IMG/VR virus record: IMGVR_UViG_3300036792_000096
Location: 1-64,000 of that record
Length of the DNA stretch: 64,000 bases
DNA from: a virus
Direction: 5' to 3' (one strand)
Shown here: positions 52,699 through 61,525 of the stretch, piece after piece
Layout: each line of letters opens with the position of its first letter
Position numbering within the stretch: the first letter of the stretch is position 1
The notes under the pieces: generated by a model
What the model was told of the DNA's origin: nothing
The model's input: only the letters and a program-made list of their open reading frames with translations
Database searches by the model: none
Translations under genes and position numbers: made by a program

Positions 52699-54570
52699 GT
52701 GCAACCCCACCCCCGCACCACAGGCTTCCGCTTTCCCGCGGGCAGCCCGTTCCCGCTGTGGCGACCGTTCCAAGTCTGTCTCGCCCCCGACGACGACAAG
52801 CCGGGCGCCGAGCCGCAGCCCCTGGTCCCCGAAGACCTCACCGCCCTCGACCAGAAGACCCTCGCCCGCACCGAAGCGGACCTCCTGAAGAAGGGCAAGC
52901 GCCTCCAGGACGCCCCCGCCTCCGCCGAGACCGTGGCGGAACTCCGCGAGGTCGTGGGAGCGCTCGGCAAGGTCCGGGCCGAGGTCACCCGCCGAGCCGA
53001 GGAGGCAGCCCAGCACGAGGACGAGAAGGCAGCGCTCCTCGCCGAGCTCGAACCAGCCGCTGTCGCCGATGTCGAAGACCCCGAAGGCACAGAGCCCGCA
53101 GAGGGCGAGACCGAGGGCACCGAAGGCGAGCCGGCCGAGACGGCACCGGCCGCACCCGAGCCCGTGGGTATCGCCGCATCCGCCGACCCCGCGCCTGTCC
53201 CCGTCCGCACCCGGCCCCGGGCGCCGTCGGTCCGGGACATCCCGGCGAACGCCATCCGGCCCGAGCACCGCCCTCGCCTCGAAGCTCCCCGCTCCAAGGT
53301 GACCATCACCGCCTCGGGTGACGTGCCCGGCTTCTCCGCCGGAATGGCCCTGGATGAGAGCGAACTGGGGAAGGCCTTCGCTGACAAGGCCTGGTCCATG
53401 CTCCGCGGTGCGCCGAAGTCCCGGGACTACTCAACATCGTCGTCCGTGGTCTCCATCGGAGTGGAGTACCCCGAGGAGCGCACGCTCCGGGACAATGACA
53501 CCACCACCTCCAACATGGCGAAGATCGAGGCGGTGACCGCCTCCGGGGCCCGCAAGCGGGGTCTGACCGCCAAGGGTCCGAACGCCATCGTCGCCGCCGG
53601 CGGTCTCTGCGCCCCCGTGGCCGTGGACTACAGCCTCATGACGCTCGGCACGCCGGCCCGGCCAGTCAAGGACGCCCTGGTGCGCTTCGGTGCCGAACGA
53701 GGCGGTCTCCGCTTCATCACCCCGCCGCACCTCAGCGATGTCGCCCCCGGCGTCTCGCTCTGGACGCACCAGACGGACGCCGCCTGGACAACGGGGATGC
53801 CGACGAAGCCCTTCGTCATCGTCACCTGTGGTACGGAGACCGTCGTGCAGGTCGACGCCATCACGCTCGGGATCGTCGTCGGCAACTTTGATCGCATGAC
53901 CTTCCCGGAGCACTTCGCAGCTTGGTACAAGCTGGCGCAGGTCTACTTCGGCCGCTTCGCCGACTCGCACCTCCTCGACCAGATCGCAACCGCCTCCGTG
54001 GCGACCAACACCACCCAGGACCTTGGTGCCGCCCGGGACATCCTGGTCCACTTGGGTACGGCTGCGGCCGGCTATCGGTCGCGCAACCGCATGGAGACCG
54101 ACGAGATCCTCCAAGTGCTTCTGCCGGCGTGGACCCGGGACCTCATGCGGGCGGACTTTACCCGCCAGCACCCCGGCGACGAGGCGGTGCAGCTCGCGGA
54201 CGGCGAGATCAACGGCTACCTGGCAGCCAGCAACCTCGAGCCGACGTGGTACCTCGATGGCCCGAACACGGGCGTGAACCAAATCTTTACCAGCCAAGGC
54301 GCCGGGTCGCTCGAGGGATTCCCCGGCACCGTCCAGGCCTTCATGTTCGCCCCCGGCTCGTTCCTCCACCTGGACGGCGGAATGCTGGACCTCGGAGTGG
54401 AGATTCGGGACTTTACGTTAGATCTCCAAAATAGGGTAGGTGGCTTTCTTGAGACCTTCGAGGCAGTGGCGTATCACGGCGTTGAAGCCCTTCAAGTGAA
54501 TATGCGGGTTTGTCCGTCTGGTGGAACGAGCGCTGCCGTTCTTCCATCCACGCCTTGCTACGGAAGCTAG
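52699..54570 (+). CDS. Major capsid protein with N-terminal scaffold-like domain, 623 aa
   Basis: GTG start; AAAGG seven bases upstream. Residues 40-110 are charged coiled coil (LDQKTLARTEADLLKKGKRL, VAELREVVGALGKVRAEV), 110-200 a Glu/Pro/Ala linker, then an HK97-like major capsid domain (about 230-623; FAAWYKLAQVYFGRFADSHLLDQIATASVA, YLDGPNTGVNQIFTSQGAGS, LDGGMLDLGVEIRDFTLDLQN). Length fits a capsid protein with delta/scaffold domain to be cut by the upstream protease. Own promoter and terminator upstream support very high expression. Confidence 0.85.
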   Translation: MQPHPRTTGFRFPAGSPFPLWRPFQVCLAPDDDKPGAEPQPLVPEDLTALDQKTLARTEADLLKKGKRLQDAPASAETVAELREVVGALGKVRAEVTRRAEEAAQHEDEKAALLAELEPAAVADVEDPEGTEPAEGETEGTEGEPAETAPAAPEPVGIAASADPAPVPVRTRPRAPSVRDIPANAIRPEHRPRLEAPRSKVTITASGDVPGFSAGMALDESELGKAFADKAWSMLRGAPKSRDYSTSSSVVSIGVEYPEERTLRDNDTTTSNMAKIEAVTASGARKRGLTAKGPNAIVAAGGLCAPVAVDYSLMTLGTPARPVKDALVRFGAERGGLRFITPPHLSDVAPGVSLWTHQTDAAWTTGMPTKPFVIVTCGTETVVQVDAITLGIVVGNFDRMTFPEHFAAWYKLAQVYFGRFADSHLLDQIATASVATNTTQDLGAARDILVHLGTAAAGYRSRNRMETDEILQVLLPAWTRDLMRADFTRQHPGDEAVQLADGEINGYLAASNLEPTWYLDGPNTGVNQIFTSQGAGSLEGFPGTVQAFMFAPGSFLHLDGGMLDLGVEIRDFTLDLQNRVGGFLETFEAVAYHGVEALQVNMRVCPSGGTSAAVLPSTPCYGS

Positions 54571-54587
54571 TGAGACAGGTTCAGAGG

Positions 54588-55676
54588 TCAGGCTGGGGTC
54601 GGCTTCGGCTGGCCCCAGCCGGGCATGTCCCGCGGGTCGTAGATCACGCCGAGGCTTCCGGGCTCAGACCCCATCCGTCGCTCCTTACGGGCGCGGGCCT
54701 CACGCCACTCCTCCGGCGTCCGGTTGTACTTCTCGTTGTTGCAGGGTTGGCACGCACCCGTCACGTTCCAGCGCGTGTGGGAACCCCCGCGGGCCAAGGG
54801 AACGATGTGCTCGACAACGAGGGGTGGCCGGTGCAGATGGCAGTACGAGCAGACGCCGACCTGTTCGGCCATCATCTCTGCGACCTGCTCGCCGGTCAGG
54901 TCATTCACGGGGGCTCCGAGCTCGAGTGCCCTGCGCTGGTTGGTGTAGTTCCGGTACCGCTCTGGGTCCTTTGCCTTACCTTTGCGGTACGCTGCCGCTC
55001 CCTTGCCCGCTTGCTGAAAACGGATCTGGCGCAGGGCCTTGAGCTGAGGATTCTCTCCCATCGCTGGCATATGCGGCAGCACGCCTTGCTCACGTCGGCG
55101 CACCTTCAGAGCGCCCTTGGTGCAGGCCTTGCATACTGGCGAGGGACCCTCGTAGTTGTCCCGTTTGTTCCTCACGATGTAGTAGTCGGTGAGCGGCTTC
55201 CACTTGCCGCAGAGGAAACAGACCTGACCCTCCACGCTCTCCACGGCCGTGACCTCGCGGAAGCGCCGGATCTCCATGCCAGCAGCCCGGCGGGCCTTTT
55301 CACCAGCCACCTTCATCCCAGCAGTAGTGCAGTCCTTGCAGCGGTAATCCGTGATCCCGTCCTCTCGTGGATAGAACTCGCTGACCGGCTTCACCTGATC
55401 GCAGGTCCGGCACAACCGTTGCCCGTCACCCACCACGACCTCCCGAGAAGCGTCAAGGTGGGCGAAGTGGTGTTCGGGGCAGCGTCCTCGCATGTAGGCA
55501 GGAACGGAGCATCCGGGCTCTTGGCAAGGCAACGCATCCGGTCCCACCGATTCCAGGAACCGCTGCGTCTTGGTAGCCCGCATGTCGTGCATCCCGCAGA
55601 GTCCGTGCGTGCGGGAGGGCTTGTCGCACGAGGGATGACCGCAGATTCCGCGGCTCCCTTTGATACCCTTGGGCAT
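54588..55676 (-). CDS. HNH endonuclease, 362 aa, antisense to head operon
   Basis: ATG at 55676 after GAGAGGTC. Multiple Cys pairs (CGHPSC, CRTCDQVKP, CKDC, CFLCGKWKPLTDYY, CKACTKG) form tandem zinc knuckles; the C-terminal HNH is CSYCHLHRPPLVVEHIVPLA then GGSHTRWNVTGACQPCNNEKYN. Opposite orientation between the capsid gene and next cluster, 17 bp from the capsid stop. Looks like a free-standing homing endonuclease that invaded this intergenic site, though a packaging role cannot be excluded. Confidence 0.9.
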   Translation of the reverse strand: MPKGIKGSRGICGHPSCDKPSRTHGLCGMHDMRATKTQRFLESVGPDALPCQEPGCSVPAYMRGRCPEHHFAHLDASREVVVGDGQRLCRTCDQVKPVSEFYPREDGITDYRCKDCTTAGMKVAGEKARRAAGMEIRRFREVTAVESVEGQVCFLCGKWKPLTDYYIVRNKRDNYEGPSPVCKACTKGALKVRRREQGVLPHMPAMGENPQLKALRQIRFQQAGKGAAAYRKGKAKDPERYRNYTNQRRALELGAPVNDLTGEQVAEMMAEQVGVCSYCHLHRPPLVVEHIVPLARGGSHTRWNVTGACQPCNNEKYNRTPEEWREARARKERRMGSEPGSLGVIYDPRDMPGWGQPKPTPA

Positions 55677-55705
55677 GTCGCTGACCTCTCGCTAGGTTGC
55701 GGCCG

Positions 55706-55736
55706 GGTCCCCGGGTGTCTCACCACCGCGGGGGCC
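55706..55736. terminator. GC-rich hairpin between HNH and glycan cluster
   Basis: Complementary CCCCG...CGGGG segments with GTG/CAC inside, followed on the + strand by CCTTCTCTTCTCCC. May be the original terminator of the capsid transcript, separated from it by the HNH gene. Confidence 0.4.
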
Positions 55737-55795
55737 TTCTCTTCTCCCACCATTCTACGGATGGGTACCGACACCCAGAGCCGGGAAATGGCCGC

Positions 55796-56794
55796 ATGAA
55801 AGAACCCTCAGAAATGCCCCGGCGCATCGCCCTGTGGGGAAACTTCGGAGTGCCTTGGACGACGGAAACTCACGTCGCTCTGTCTCTCGAATCCCTCGGC
55901 CACACCGTCATCCGGCTGCAAGAGGGGACGGTACGGGCGGTGGACTTCGCTGAGCGAGTCATCGCCGAGGGATGCTCACTGGCAATCTGGATTCAGACGT
56001 ACGGTTTAGCCGTCACCGGTGGCACCGCAGAGGAACGCTACGGCGCGCTAGCCCGACTCCGGGAGGCCGGCATCCCGACCATGGGGTTTCACTTGGACAG
56101 GTTCTGGGATGTCAAGGACGGCCGAGCAGACCGAATCCCCACGGAGCCCTTCTTCCGCACGGACCTGCTTGCCACGGCCGACGAGGGTGGGGGGCGGTGG
56201 CAGGAACAGGGGATCAACGCCGTGTGGTCCCCGCCAGGCATCTACCACGGCGAGGCGGTGCGAGGGACGCCTCGCCGTGAGTACCGCAGCCCCGTCGTCT
56301 TCGTCGGCAGTTGGCGGGGGGTCTACCACCCCGAGTGGACGCACCGCCGGGAACTCGTCCAGCATCTCCAAACCCGCTGGCGCCATGAGTGCGCCTTCTG
56401 GCCGCGAGGCGAAGCCGTCCGTGGCCAAAACCTGATCGACCTCTACGCCTCCGTCGATATCGTGGTGGGGGATTCGTTCATGACGCCCGGTTCCTACGCT
56501 TTCCACTCAGATCGAATTCCGGAGACTTTGGGTAGAGGGGCGTTTTTGGTCCATCCGTACAATCCGGGCTTGGAGACTCTGTACGAGGACGGCAAGCACC
56601 TCCGCTACTGGCCGCTCGGGGACTGGGCAGAACTGGACCGGCTCATCCGCTACTACCTAGACCACCCCGAGGAGCGGCAGGCCATCGCCGACGCCGGCCA
56701 GCGACACGTACAGGAGTCCCACACCTACAGAGAACGCATGAAGCGCCTGCTGCCGATGGCTCTCGCCCTCAAGCCCGCTGAGGCTGCGGTATGA
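55796..56794 (+). CDS. Glycosyltransferase-like protein, 332 aa
   Basis: ATG 55796. First residues RRIALWGNFGVPWTTETHVALSLESLGHTVIRLQEG look like a GT-B N-terminal Rossmann half; VVFVGSWRGVYHPEWTHRRELVQHL, FWPRGEAVRGQNLIDLYASVDIVVGDS and GRGAFLVHPYNPGLETLYEDGKHLRYWPLGDW match the family of phage/bacterial DUF-type glycosyltransferases with the G-x-F ... P-G-L-E ... F nucleotide-sugar loop. Start of the glycan island. Confidence 0.83.
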   Translation: MKEPSEMPRRIALWGNFGVPWTTETHVALSLESLGHTVIRLQEGTVRAVDFAERVIAEGCSLAIWIQTYGLAVTGGTAEERYGALARLREAGIPTMGFHLDRFWDVKDGRADRIPTEPFFRTDLLATADEGGGRWQEQGINAVWSPPGIYHGEAVRGTPRREYRSPVVFVGSWRGVYHPEWTHRRELVQHLQTRWRHECAFWPRGEAVRGQNLIDLYASVDIVVGDSFMTPGSYAFHSDRIPETLGRGAFLVHPYNPGLETLYEDGKHLRYWPLGDWAELDRLIRYYLDHPEERQAIADAGQRHVQESHTYRERMKRLLPMALALKPAEAAV

Positions 56795-57444
56795 GCGTGG
56801 ATTGGGTCACGGAGGCCCTCACGGACGCCGAGCGGGAGCGGGCCTACTGGGACGCCACAGCCGCATCCGAGAACGTCTGGGGCGAGCTGTGGTCGATTCC
56901 CGGCATGGGGTGGGAAGAGGGGATCGAAGCGTGTCTCGCCCAGATTGAGCCGATCCTCCACGGCTGCTCGGCTGGGCGCGTGCTTGAGCTCGGGTGCGGC
57001 ATCGGGCGCCTTCTGCTCCCGCTGGCCGAGCACTGGTCTGACATGTCCTTCATCGGCGTGGACTGCTCCGCGGCCCTGCTGACGAAGGCACGGGCGGCAA
57101 CGAAGAGTGCCGGGCTCGGCAATGTCCGCTACATCGCCGGGGATGGCCGCAACCTCCCCCGCTCCCTCCCGGCGCGGTTCCAGGCGGCGTACTCCGTGCT
57201 GACCTTCCAGCACGTCCCGCCCGAGGCGCAGAGTTCCTACCTCAGCCAGATCGCAGCCAAGCTTGACGCTGGGGGCCTCCTGCGCCTGCAGTTCGTCCAG
57301 GCCGACATCGACCACTTCCTCTCGCATGGCATACCGCCCGAGACGATGGCGCAGTGGTGCGCTGAGGCGGGCCTGACGGTCGTCGCGCTGGACCGGGGCG
57401 TCATTGACGAGTCGTGGGCATGGATCACGGCGACGAAACTGTGA
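56791..57444 (+). CDS. Class I SAM methyltransferase, 217 aa
   Basis: ATG overlap start. Motif I VLELGCGIGRLLLPLAE near residue 67-83, then FIGVDCSAALLTKARA, VRYIAGDGRNLP, AAYSVLTFQHVP. Methyltransf_11/25 type, most likely a sugar or small-molecule O/N-methyltransferase working with neighbouring glycosyltransferases. Confidence 0.88.
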   Translation: MSVDWVTEALTDAERERAYWDATAASENVWGELWSIPGMGWEEGIEACLAQIEPILHGCSAGRVLELGCGIGRLLLPLAEHWSDMSFIGVDCSAALLTKARAATKSAGLGNVRYIAGDGRNLPRSLPARFQAAYSVLTFQHVPPEAQSSYLSQIAAKLDAGGLLRLQFVQADIDHFLSHGIPPETMAQWCAEAGLTVVALDRGVIDESWAWITATKL

Positions 57445-57638
57445 GCGGCGACATTATGGACGACAGCATTCGCAGGGTTCGCTTCGAGGCACTGAAGTTG
57501 GCTGTGGGACGCGCAGACGAGCACCACAACGCTGACCAAGTCGTCCGTGCCGCGAAGGTGTTCGCATCGTTCATCGGTAACGGATCATCGCCGCTTGATG
57601 ACGAAGACTCGGCAGAGACCGAGGAACCCAAGCCGTGA
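57441..57638 (+). CDS. Hypothetical protein, 65 aa
   Basis: GTG overlap start. Helical RRVRFEALKLAVGRADEHHNADQVVRAAKVFASFIG, acidic C-terminus (DDEDSAETEE). Small proteins of this pattern lie beside virion genes in many actinophages. Unknown. Confidence 0.7.
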   Translation: MSGDIMDDSIRRVRFEALKLAVGRADEHHNADQVVRAAKVFASFIGNGSSPLDDEDSAETEEPKP

Positions 57639-58468
57639 CCGTCCAGACCCCGCACCCCAACGCGATGATCCACTGGCCCCGGATCGAATGCCTCCGCGGC
57701 CACGAGACGCACGACTCGGGATCGTTCCGCATCCGCCTCGGCGGTTCCACGGGCTACCACGACTTCCCTCCGATCCCACAGCGCTTCGCCCGCGACTTCC
57801 ACATGGAACTGTTCGACTGGACGAAGTACCGAGAGGTGGGGCCGTGGTGCCCCGGGGCTGGCGTGGAGTCCGAGGCCATCGCCGAGCTCGGTGTCTGGGA
57901 ACCACGGGAGACCATCGTTGCCCTGACCGTCTTCGAGTCGGCCGATCCGGGCTCGCTGTGCGTGGACTTCGGGGCGCATGTCGGCTGGTACTCGCTCCTC
58001 GCCGCCTCCAGCGGTCTCGAGGTGCTGGCGTGGGAGTGCGACCCGGAGCCCCTCCGGCTGCTGCGCACGTCGGCCAACCTGAACGGCTGGAAGATCCGCA
58101 CCCGCGGGACCCGCATCGGGGCGGACACGAAGCCTCTCCCGAAGACTGCGATTCGGTTGGCGAAACTGGACATCGAGGGAGCCGAGGAGCATGCGATCCG
58201 GATCCTTGGACCCTCCATCCGGGCCGGCCTCGTGGACCACATTCTCATGGAGGTCTCACCCGTGTTCGCCGACTACTACCCGGCCCTAGTCCTCTCCCTG
58301 ATCTCCAGAGGCTATGAGGCGTACCGGTTCCACGACAAGGCCCTCCCGCCACACCCACTTGAGGAACTGCCACGGGATCTGATCCCGCTCATGCGGAACG
58401 TGGAGGCCGAGGTGGCGTCGTGGCATCAGGAGAGTGTCTGGTTCAAGCGGGTGGGGGCCTCGTGGTGA
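57635..58468 (+). CDS. FkbM-family methyltransferase, 277 aa
   Basis: GTG overlap start. Core: LCVDFGAHVGWYSLLAA (motif I), LAWECDPEPLRLLRTSANLNG, TAIRLAKLDIEGAEEHAIR (K-x-D-x-E-G-x-E), VDHILMEVSPVFADYYP. FkbM enzymes methylate sugar or polyketide hydroxyls. In the glycan island it would O-methylate the transferred sugar. Confidence 0.88.
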   Translation: MTVQTPHPNAMIHWPRIECLRGHETHDSGSFRIRLGGSTGYHDFPPIPQRFARDFHMELFDWTKYREVGPWCPGAGVESEAIAELGVWEPRETIVALTVFESADPGSLCVDFGAHVGWYSLLAASSGLEVLAWECDPEPLRLLRTSANLNGWKIRTRGTRIGADTKPLPKTAIRLAKLDIEGAEEHAIRILGPSIRAGLVDHILMEVSPVFADYYPALVLSLISRGYEAYRFHDKALPPHPLEELPRDLIPLMRNVEAEVASWHQESVWFKRVGASW

Positions 58469-58680
58469 GCGATCAGTCTGCGTGCCTCGGCAAGCGGTAC
58501 CGAGACCCCATCACGGAGTACGAGGGCATCGCCACAGCACGGGTGGAGTACCTCGGCGGGGGTCGCGTCCAGATCCTCTTGGAGCGCGCTCGGTCGGATG
58601 GCAACCCGCAGGAGCACTACTTCTACGAGTCCCGGCTTGAACTCGTCACTCCGAAACCGCCGATGGGGATCGGATCATGA
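58465..58680 (+). CDS. Hypothetical protein, 71 aa
   Basis: GTG overlap start. GKRYRDPITEYEGIATARVEYLGGGRVQILLERARSDGNPQEHYFYESRLELV is a small SH3/KOW-like barrel pattern. Sits between FkbM and glycosyltransferase. Unknown. Confidence 0.65.
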   Translation: MSDQSACLGKRYRDPITEYEGIATARVEYLGGGRVQILLERARSDGNPQEHYFYESRLELVTPKPPMGIGS

Positions 58681-60434
58681 CCACCATTCCCGTGATCTAC
58701 GTCTCGCGGCATGAGGGTATCTTGTCCCATCTGTACGCAGATATGGGCCTGCTGGAATCCATCCTCGCTGGCACCGTCTGGAACCCGCCTGGGGCGTTCA
58801 CCTTTGAGCACTACGTAGACGTGGGTCGGCCCGGCTCCGCCGATCCCGACGCCTTCCCGGCCGTGGCTGGCGCCGTTGTCATGGTCCCCGCCCGCCACCA
58901 CACCTCTCCCGAAGATGTCCAGTGGCTGCTGGCCCAACTTGACCGCCTGTCGTGGTATGTGACCGTCCTATGTGGTGACGAGGAATGGGCATTTCCGTGG
59001 CAGCGCATCCCCCGCTCCGAGCACCGGAAGGTGTGGGTCATGCAGCCCCGGCCAGAGCATGCCGGGCGCGTGGACGGGATGATCCCCGGTGGCTGGTATC
59101 CGGGGACGCGGGAGGGCATCAGTGTTGCTCAGGCCCGTCGGACAGCCTTGAAGCTCGACGCATCCGATGAGCGCTACTGGGATGTTTTCTTCGCCGGTCA
59201 AGTCACCCACAGACGTCGCGAGGAATGCGCTGCCGTGCTGAGGGCGATGGACCCCCAGAGGCGGTTCCTCTACGAAACGAAGGGCTATCTCCAAGGGATG
59301 GCGCAGGACGAATACATGGCTCTCCTCTCCTCGGCCAAGGTAGTCCCCTGCCCGTCCGGGCCCTACACGGTAGACACCGCCCGGCCCTTGGAAGCGCTCG
59401 AGGCGGCCTGCGTGCCTGTCGTGGACACCCTGACGCCCCGGGGTGACGACTGGGACTACTGGGGTCTTGTGTTCGGCCCTGATTGCCCCCTGCGGCGGAT
59501 CCGGGATTGGGAGACCTTCCCCAAGGTGCTCACCGAGGAGTTGGCCGACTGGCCCAACAACTCGAATCGTGTGTTCGCTTGGTGGCAGGGCTGGAAGCGG
59601 AGGATCACCCACCAGTTGCACGACGACATCGCCAGCGCATCGGGGGTTCCCCTAGTTCTTGACGGACCCGACGCCCTCGTGACGGTCCTCATTACCACGT
59701 CTCCCGCACCGTTGCACCCCTCGACCGCCCATCTTGAGGAGACCGTCGCGGCGGTGCGGGAGCAACTCCCTAACGCGGAGATCGTCATCGCCTGCGATGG
59801 GGTACGGCCGGAGTTGGCAGAGCGCGCTGCGGACTACGGCGAGTATCTCCGTCGGGTGCTGTGGCTGTGTAACTTCGAGTGGCGCAACGTGGTGCCGTTC
59901 GTCGCTGACGAGTGGCTACATCAGGCCGAGCTCACCCGCCGTGCTCTGAGCCTCGTGCGGTCCCCGCTCATGTTTTTCGTGGAACACGACCGGCCGCCCG
60001 TGGGACGGATCGACTGGCCGGGGCTCTGCGCCGTGGTGGGGTCGGGGGAGATCGACATGGTCCGACTGCACGCCGAGGAAAGCATCCATCCCGAGCAGAT
60101 GCACCTCATGCTTGGTGCCCAGACGCCGATCAGCGGAGTCCCGCTGCTCCGGACGGCGGCGTGGTGGCAACACCCGCACCTCTGCCGCACGGAGTGGTAC
60201 CGGGGCATCCTCGCCGAGCACTTCCCGCCCGGAAGCCGGACGTTCATCGAAGACCGCCTCTACCAGCTTGCCGAGAATGACTTCTTCGACCACGGCCCCG
60301 GTTCGTGGCAGCGGTGGAAGCTCGCCATCTACTGCCCGCCGGGGAGCATCCTCCGCAGCCGTCACCTCAACAGCCGCAGCGATGCTCCCAAGGGCGAGAT
60401 TTGGTTCGGCGAGACGGCGGAGGTGCCCGTATGA
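58677..60434 (+). CDS. Two-domain glycosyltransferase-like protein, 585 aa
   Basis: ATG overlap start. First half: IPVIYVSRHEGILSHLYADM ... VMQPRPEHAGR ... YWDVFFAGQVTHRRREECAAVL ... VVPCPSGPYTVDTARPLEALEAACVPVVDTLTP, a GT-B type donor-binding half (E-x-x-E/A region). Second half: LVTVLITTSPAPLHPSTAHLEETVAAVREQLPNAEIVIACDGVRPEL ... FFVEHDRPPVGRID, a GT-A family 2-like domain with D/E-H-D motif. Fusion of two glycosyltransferases. Confidence 0.8.
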   Translation: MTTIPVIYVSRHEGILSHLYADMGLLESILAGTVWNPPGAFTFEHYVDVGRPGSADPDAFPAVAGAVVMVPARHHTSPEDVQWLLAQLDRLSWYVTVLCGDEEWAFPWQRIPRSEHRKVWVMQPRPEHAGRVDGMIPGGWYPGTREGISVAQARRTALKLDASDERYWDVFFAGQVTHRRREECAAVLRAMDPQRRFLYETKGYLQGMAQDEYMALLSSAKVVPCPSGPYTVDTARPLEALEAACVPVVDTLTPRGDDWDYWGLVFGPDCPLRRIRDWETFPKVLTEELADWPNNSNRVFAWWQGWKRRITHQLHDDIASASGVPLVLDGPDALVTVLITTSPAPLHPSTAHLEETVAAVREQLPNAEIVIACDGVRPELAERAADYGEYLRRVLWLCNFEWRNVVPFVADEWLHQAELTRRALSLVRSPLMFFVEHDRPPVGRIDWPGLCAVVGSGEIDMVRLHAEESIHPEQMHLMLGAQTPISGVPLLRTAAWWQHPHLCRTEWYRGILAEHFPPGSRTFIEDRLYQLAENDFFDHGPGSWQRWKLAIYCPPGSILRSRHLNSRSDAPKGEIWFGETAEVPV

Positions 60435-61525
60435 CCGGGCCCCGCTGCGCTCTGCTGGTGCGTTCGGATCATAGGGGCCTCGGATATCAGTCCCACGGTT
60501 ACTACCAGCACCTCTCGCCGGTCAAAACCCTCCACGTCCACATGACCTCGAACCTTGGGACATGGACACCCTACGCAGAGCACCGGGAGGCGTGGTATCC
60601 CGACGTGCGCTCAGCCAACTATGACGGCCACACGGGGCGGCTGGACGACGAGGCTGCTATTCGCTGGCTGCTGGCTGACGTGGATGTCCTGCTCTCGGCC
60701 GAGACCTTCTACGATTTCCGGGTCATCGGCTGGGCGCGGGAAGCGGGCGTCAAGACGGTCCTAGTCGGGAATCCGGAATTCCTCAGACCCGAAGTTCTGG
60801 TCAGTCCTCCTGACGTCCTCGTGATGCCCTCCCGCTGGCGGCTGGACACCATCCCCAACGCCGTCCACCTCCCCCAGCCCGTGGACCGCAGCGTGTTCGC
60901 CTTCACGCCCCGCCCGCTGGTTCCTGACCGGCTCCGGTTCCTGCACGTCGTGGGCCACCGGGCGGCGAGGGACCGGGCTGGGACGGATCTCGTGCTCGAC
61001 TGCATCCGCTTCCTGCGCCACCGCATCGACCTCACCATCCGTTGTCAGGGCTCGCTCTCGGCCCCTCAGCAGTTGCTCCTACGGGGACTCAGGCGCCACC
61101 AGATCCCAACGGTGCTGTTGGGCGACGTGGACGATCCCCGGGCGCTGTACGAGGGCTACGACGTGCTCCTGGCGCCGAGGAGGTATGGGGGCCTCTCGCT
61201 CACGCTCAACGAGGCAACTTCCTGCGGGCTGGCAATCATCGCCACGGACCGGGAGCCGGAACGCTTCGCCCTGCCGGCGGAGGCCCTCGTACCAGCCTAC
61301 CGGGGGCGGGACGTGCAGTTCCAGGGCGGGACCTTCACGCTGGACGATGCCAACCCTCGGGACTTGGCCGAGGCCATCGACCGGCTCGTGGACGACCCCG
61401 CCGCGGTGGCCCGGCTCTCCGCGGCCTCAGACGCCTATGGGGAGTCCATCTCGTGGGAAACGCTGGCCCCGAAGTGGCGAGCGCTCCTTGAGCGGGCCAC
61501 GACCATGACGGGAGTGGGACCGTGA
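60431..61525 (+). CDS. GT4-like glycosyltransferase, 364 aa
   Basis: ATG overlap start. RFLHVVGHRAARDRAGTDLVLDCIRFL, TIRCQGSLSAPQQLLLRG, ALYEGYDVLLAPRRYGGLSLTLNEATSCGLAIIATDREPER match GT4 (E-x-x-x-x-G-x-P ... acceptor loop, here LTLNEATSCGL). Likely adds a sugar to a virion or host surface target. Confidence 0.88.
   Translation: MTGPRCALLVRSDHRGLGYQSHGYYQHLSPVKTLHVHMTSNLGTWTPYAEHREAWYPDVRSANYDGHTGRLDDEAAIRWLLADVDVLLSAETFYDFRVIGWAREAGVKTVLVGNPEFLRPEVLVSPPDVLVMPSRWRLDTIPNAVHLPQPVDRSVFAFTPRPLVPDRLRFLHVVGHRAARDRAGTDLVLDCIRFLRHRIDLTIRCQGSLSAPQQLLLRGLRRHQIPTVLLGDVDDPRALYEGYDVLLAPRRYGGLSLTLNEATSCGLAIIATDREPERFALPAEALVPAYRGRDVQFQGGTFTLDDANPRDLAEAIDRLVDDPAAVARLSAASDAYGESISWETLAPKWRALLERATTMTGVGP

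Noticed and set aside
52562-52888. Plus-strand open frame starting in the capsid leader
   Set aside because: Overlaps the capsid gene in another frame and lacks a plausible RBS; composition is that of a shadow.
54510-55799. 429-codon plus-strand open frame opposite the HNH gene
   Set aside because: Antisense shadow; the minus frame has full zinc knuckles and HNH motif.
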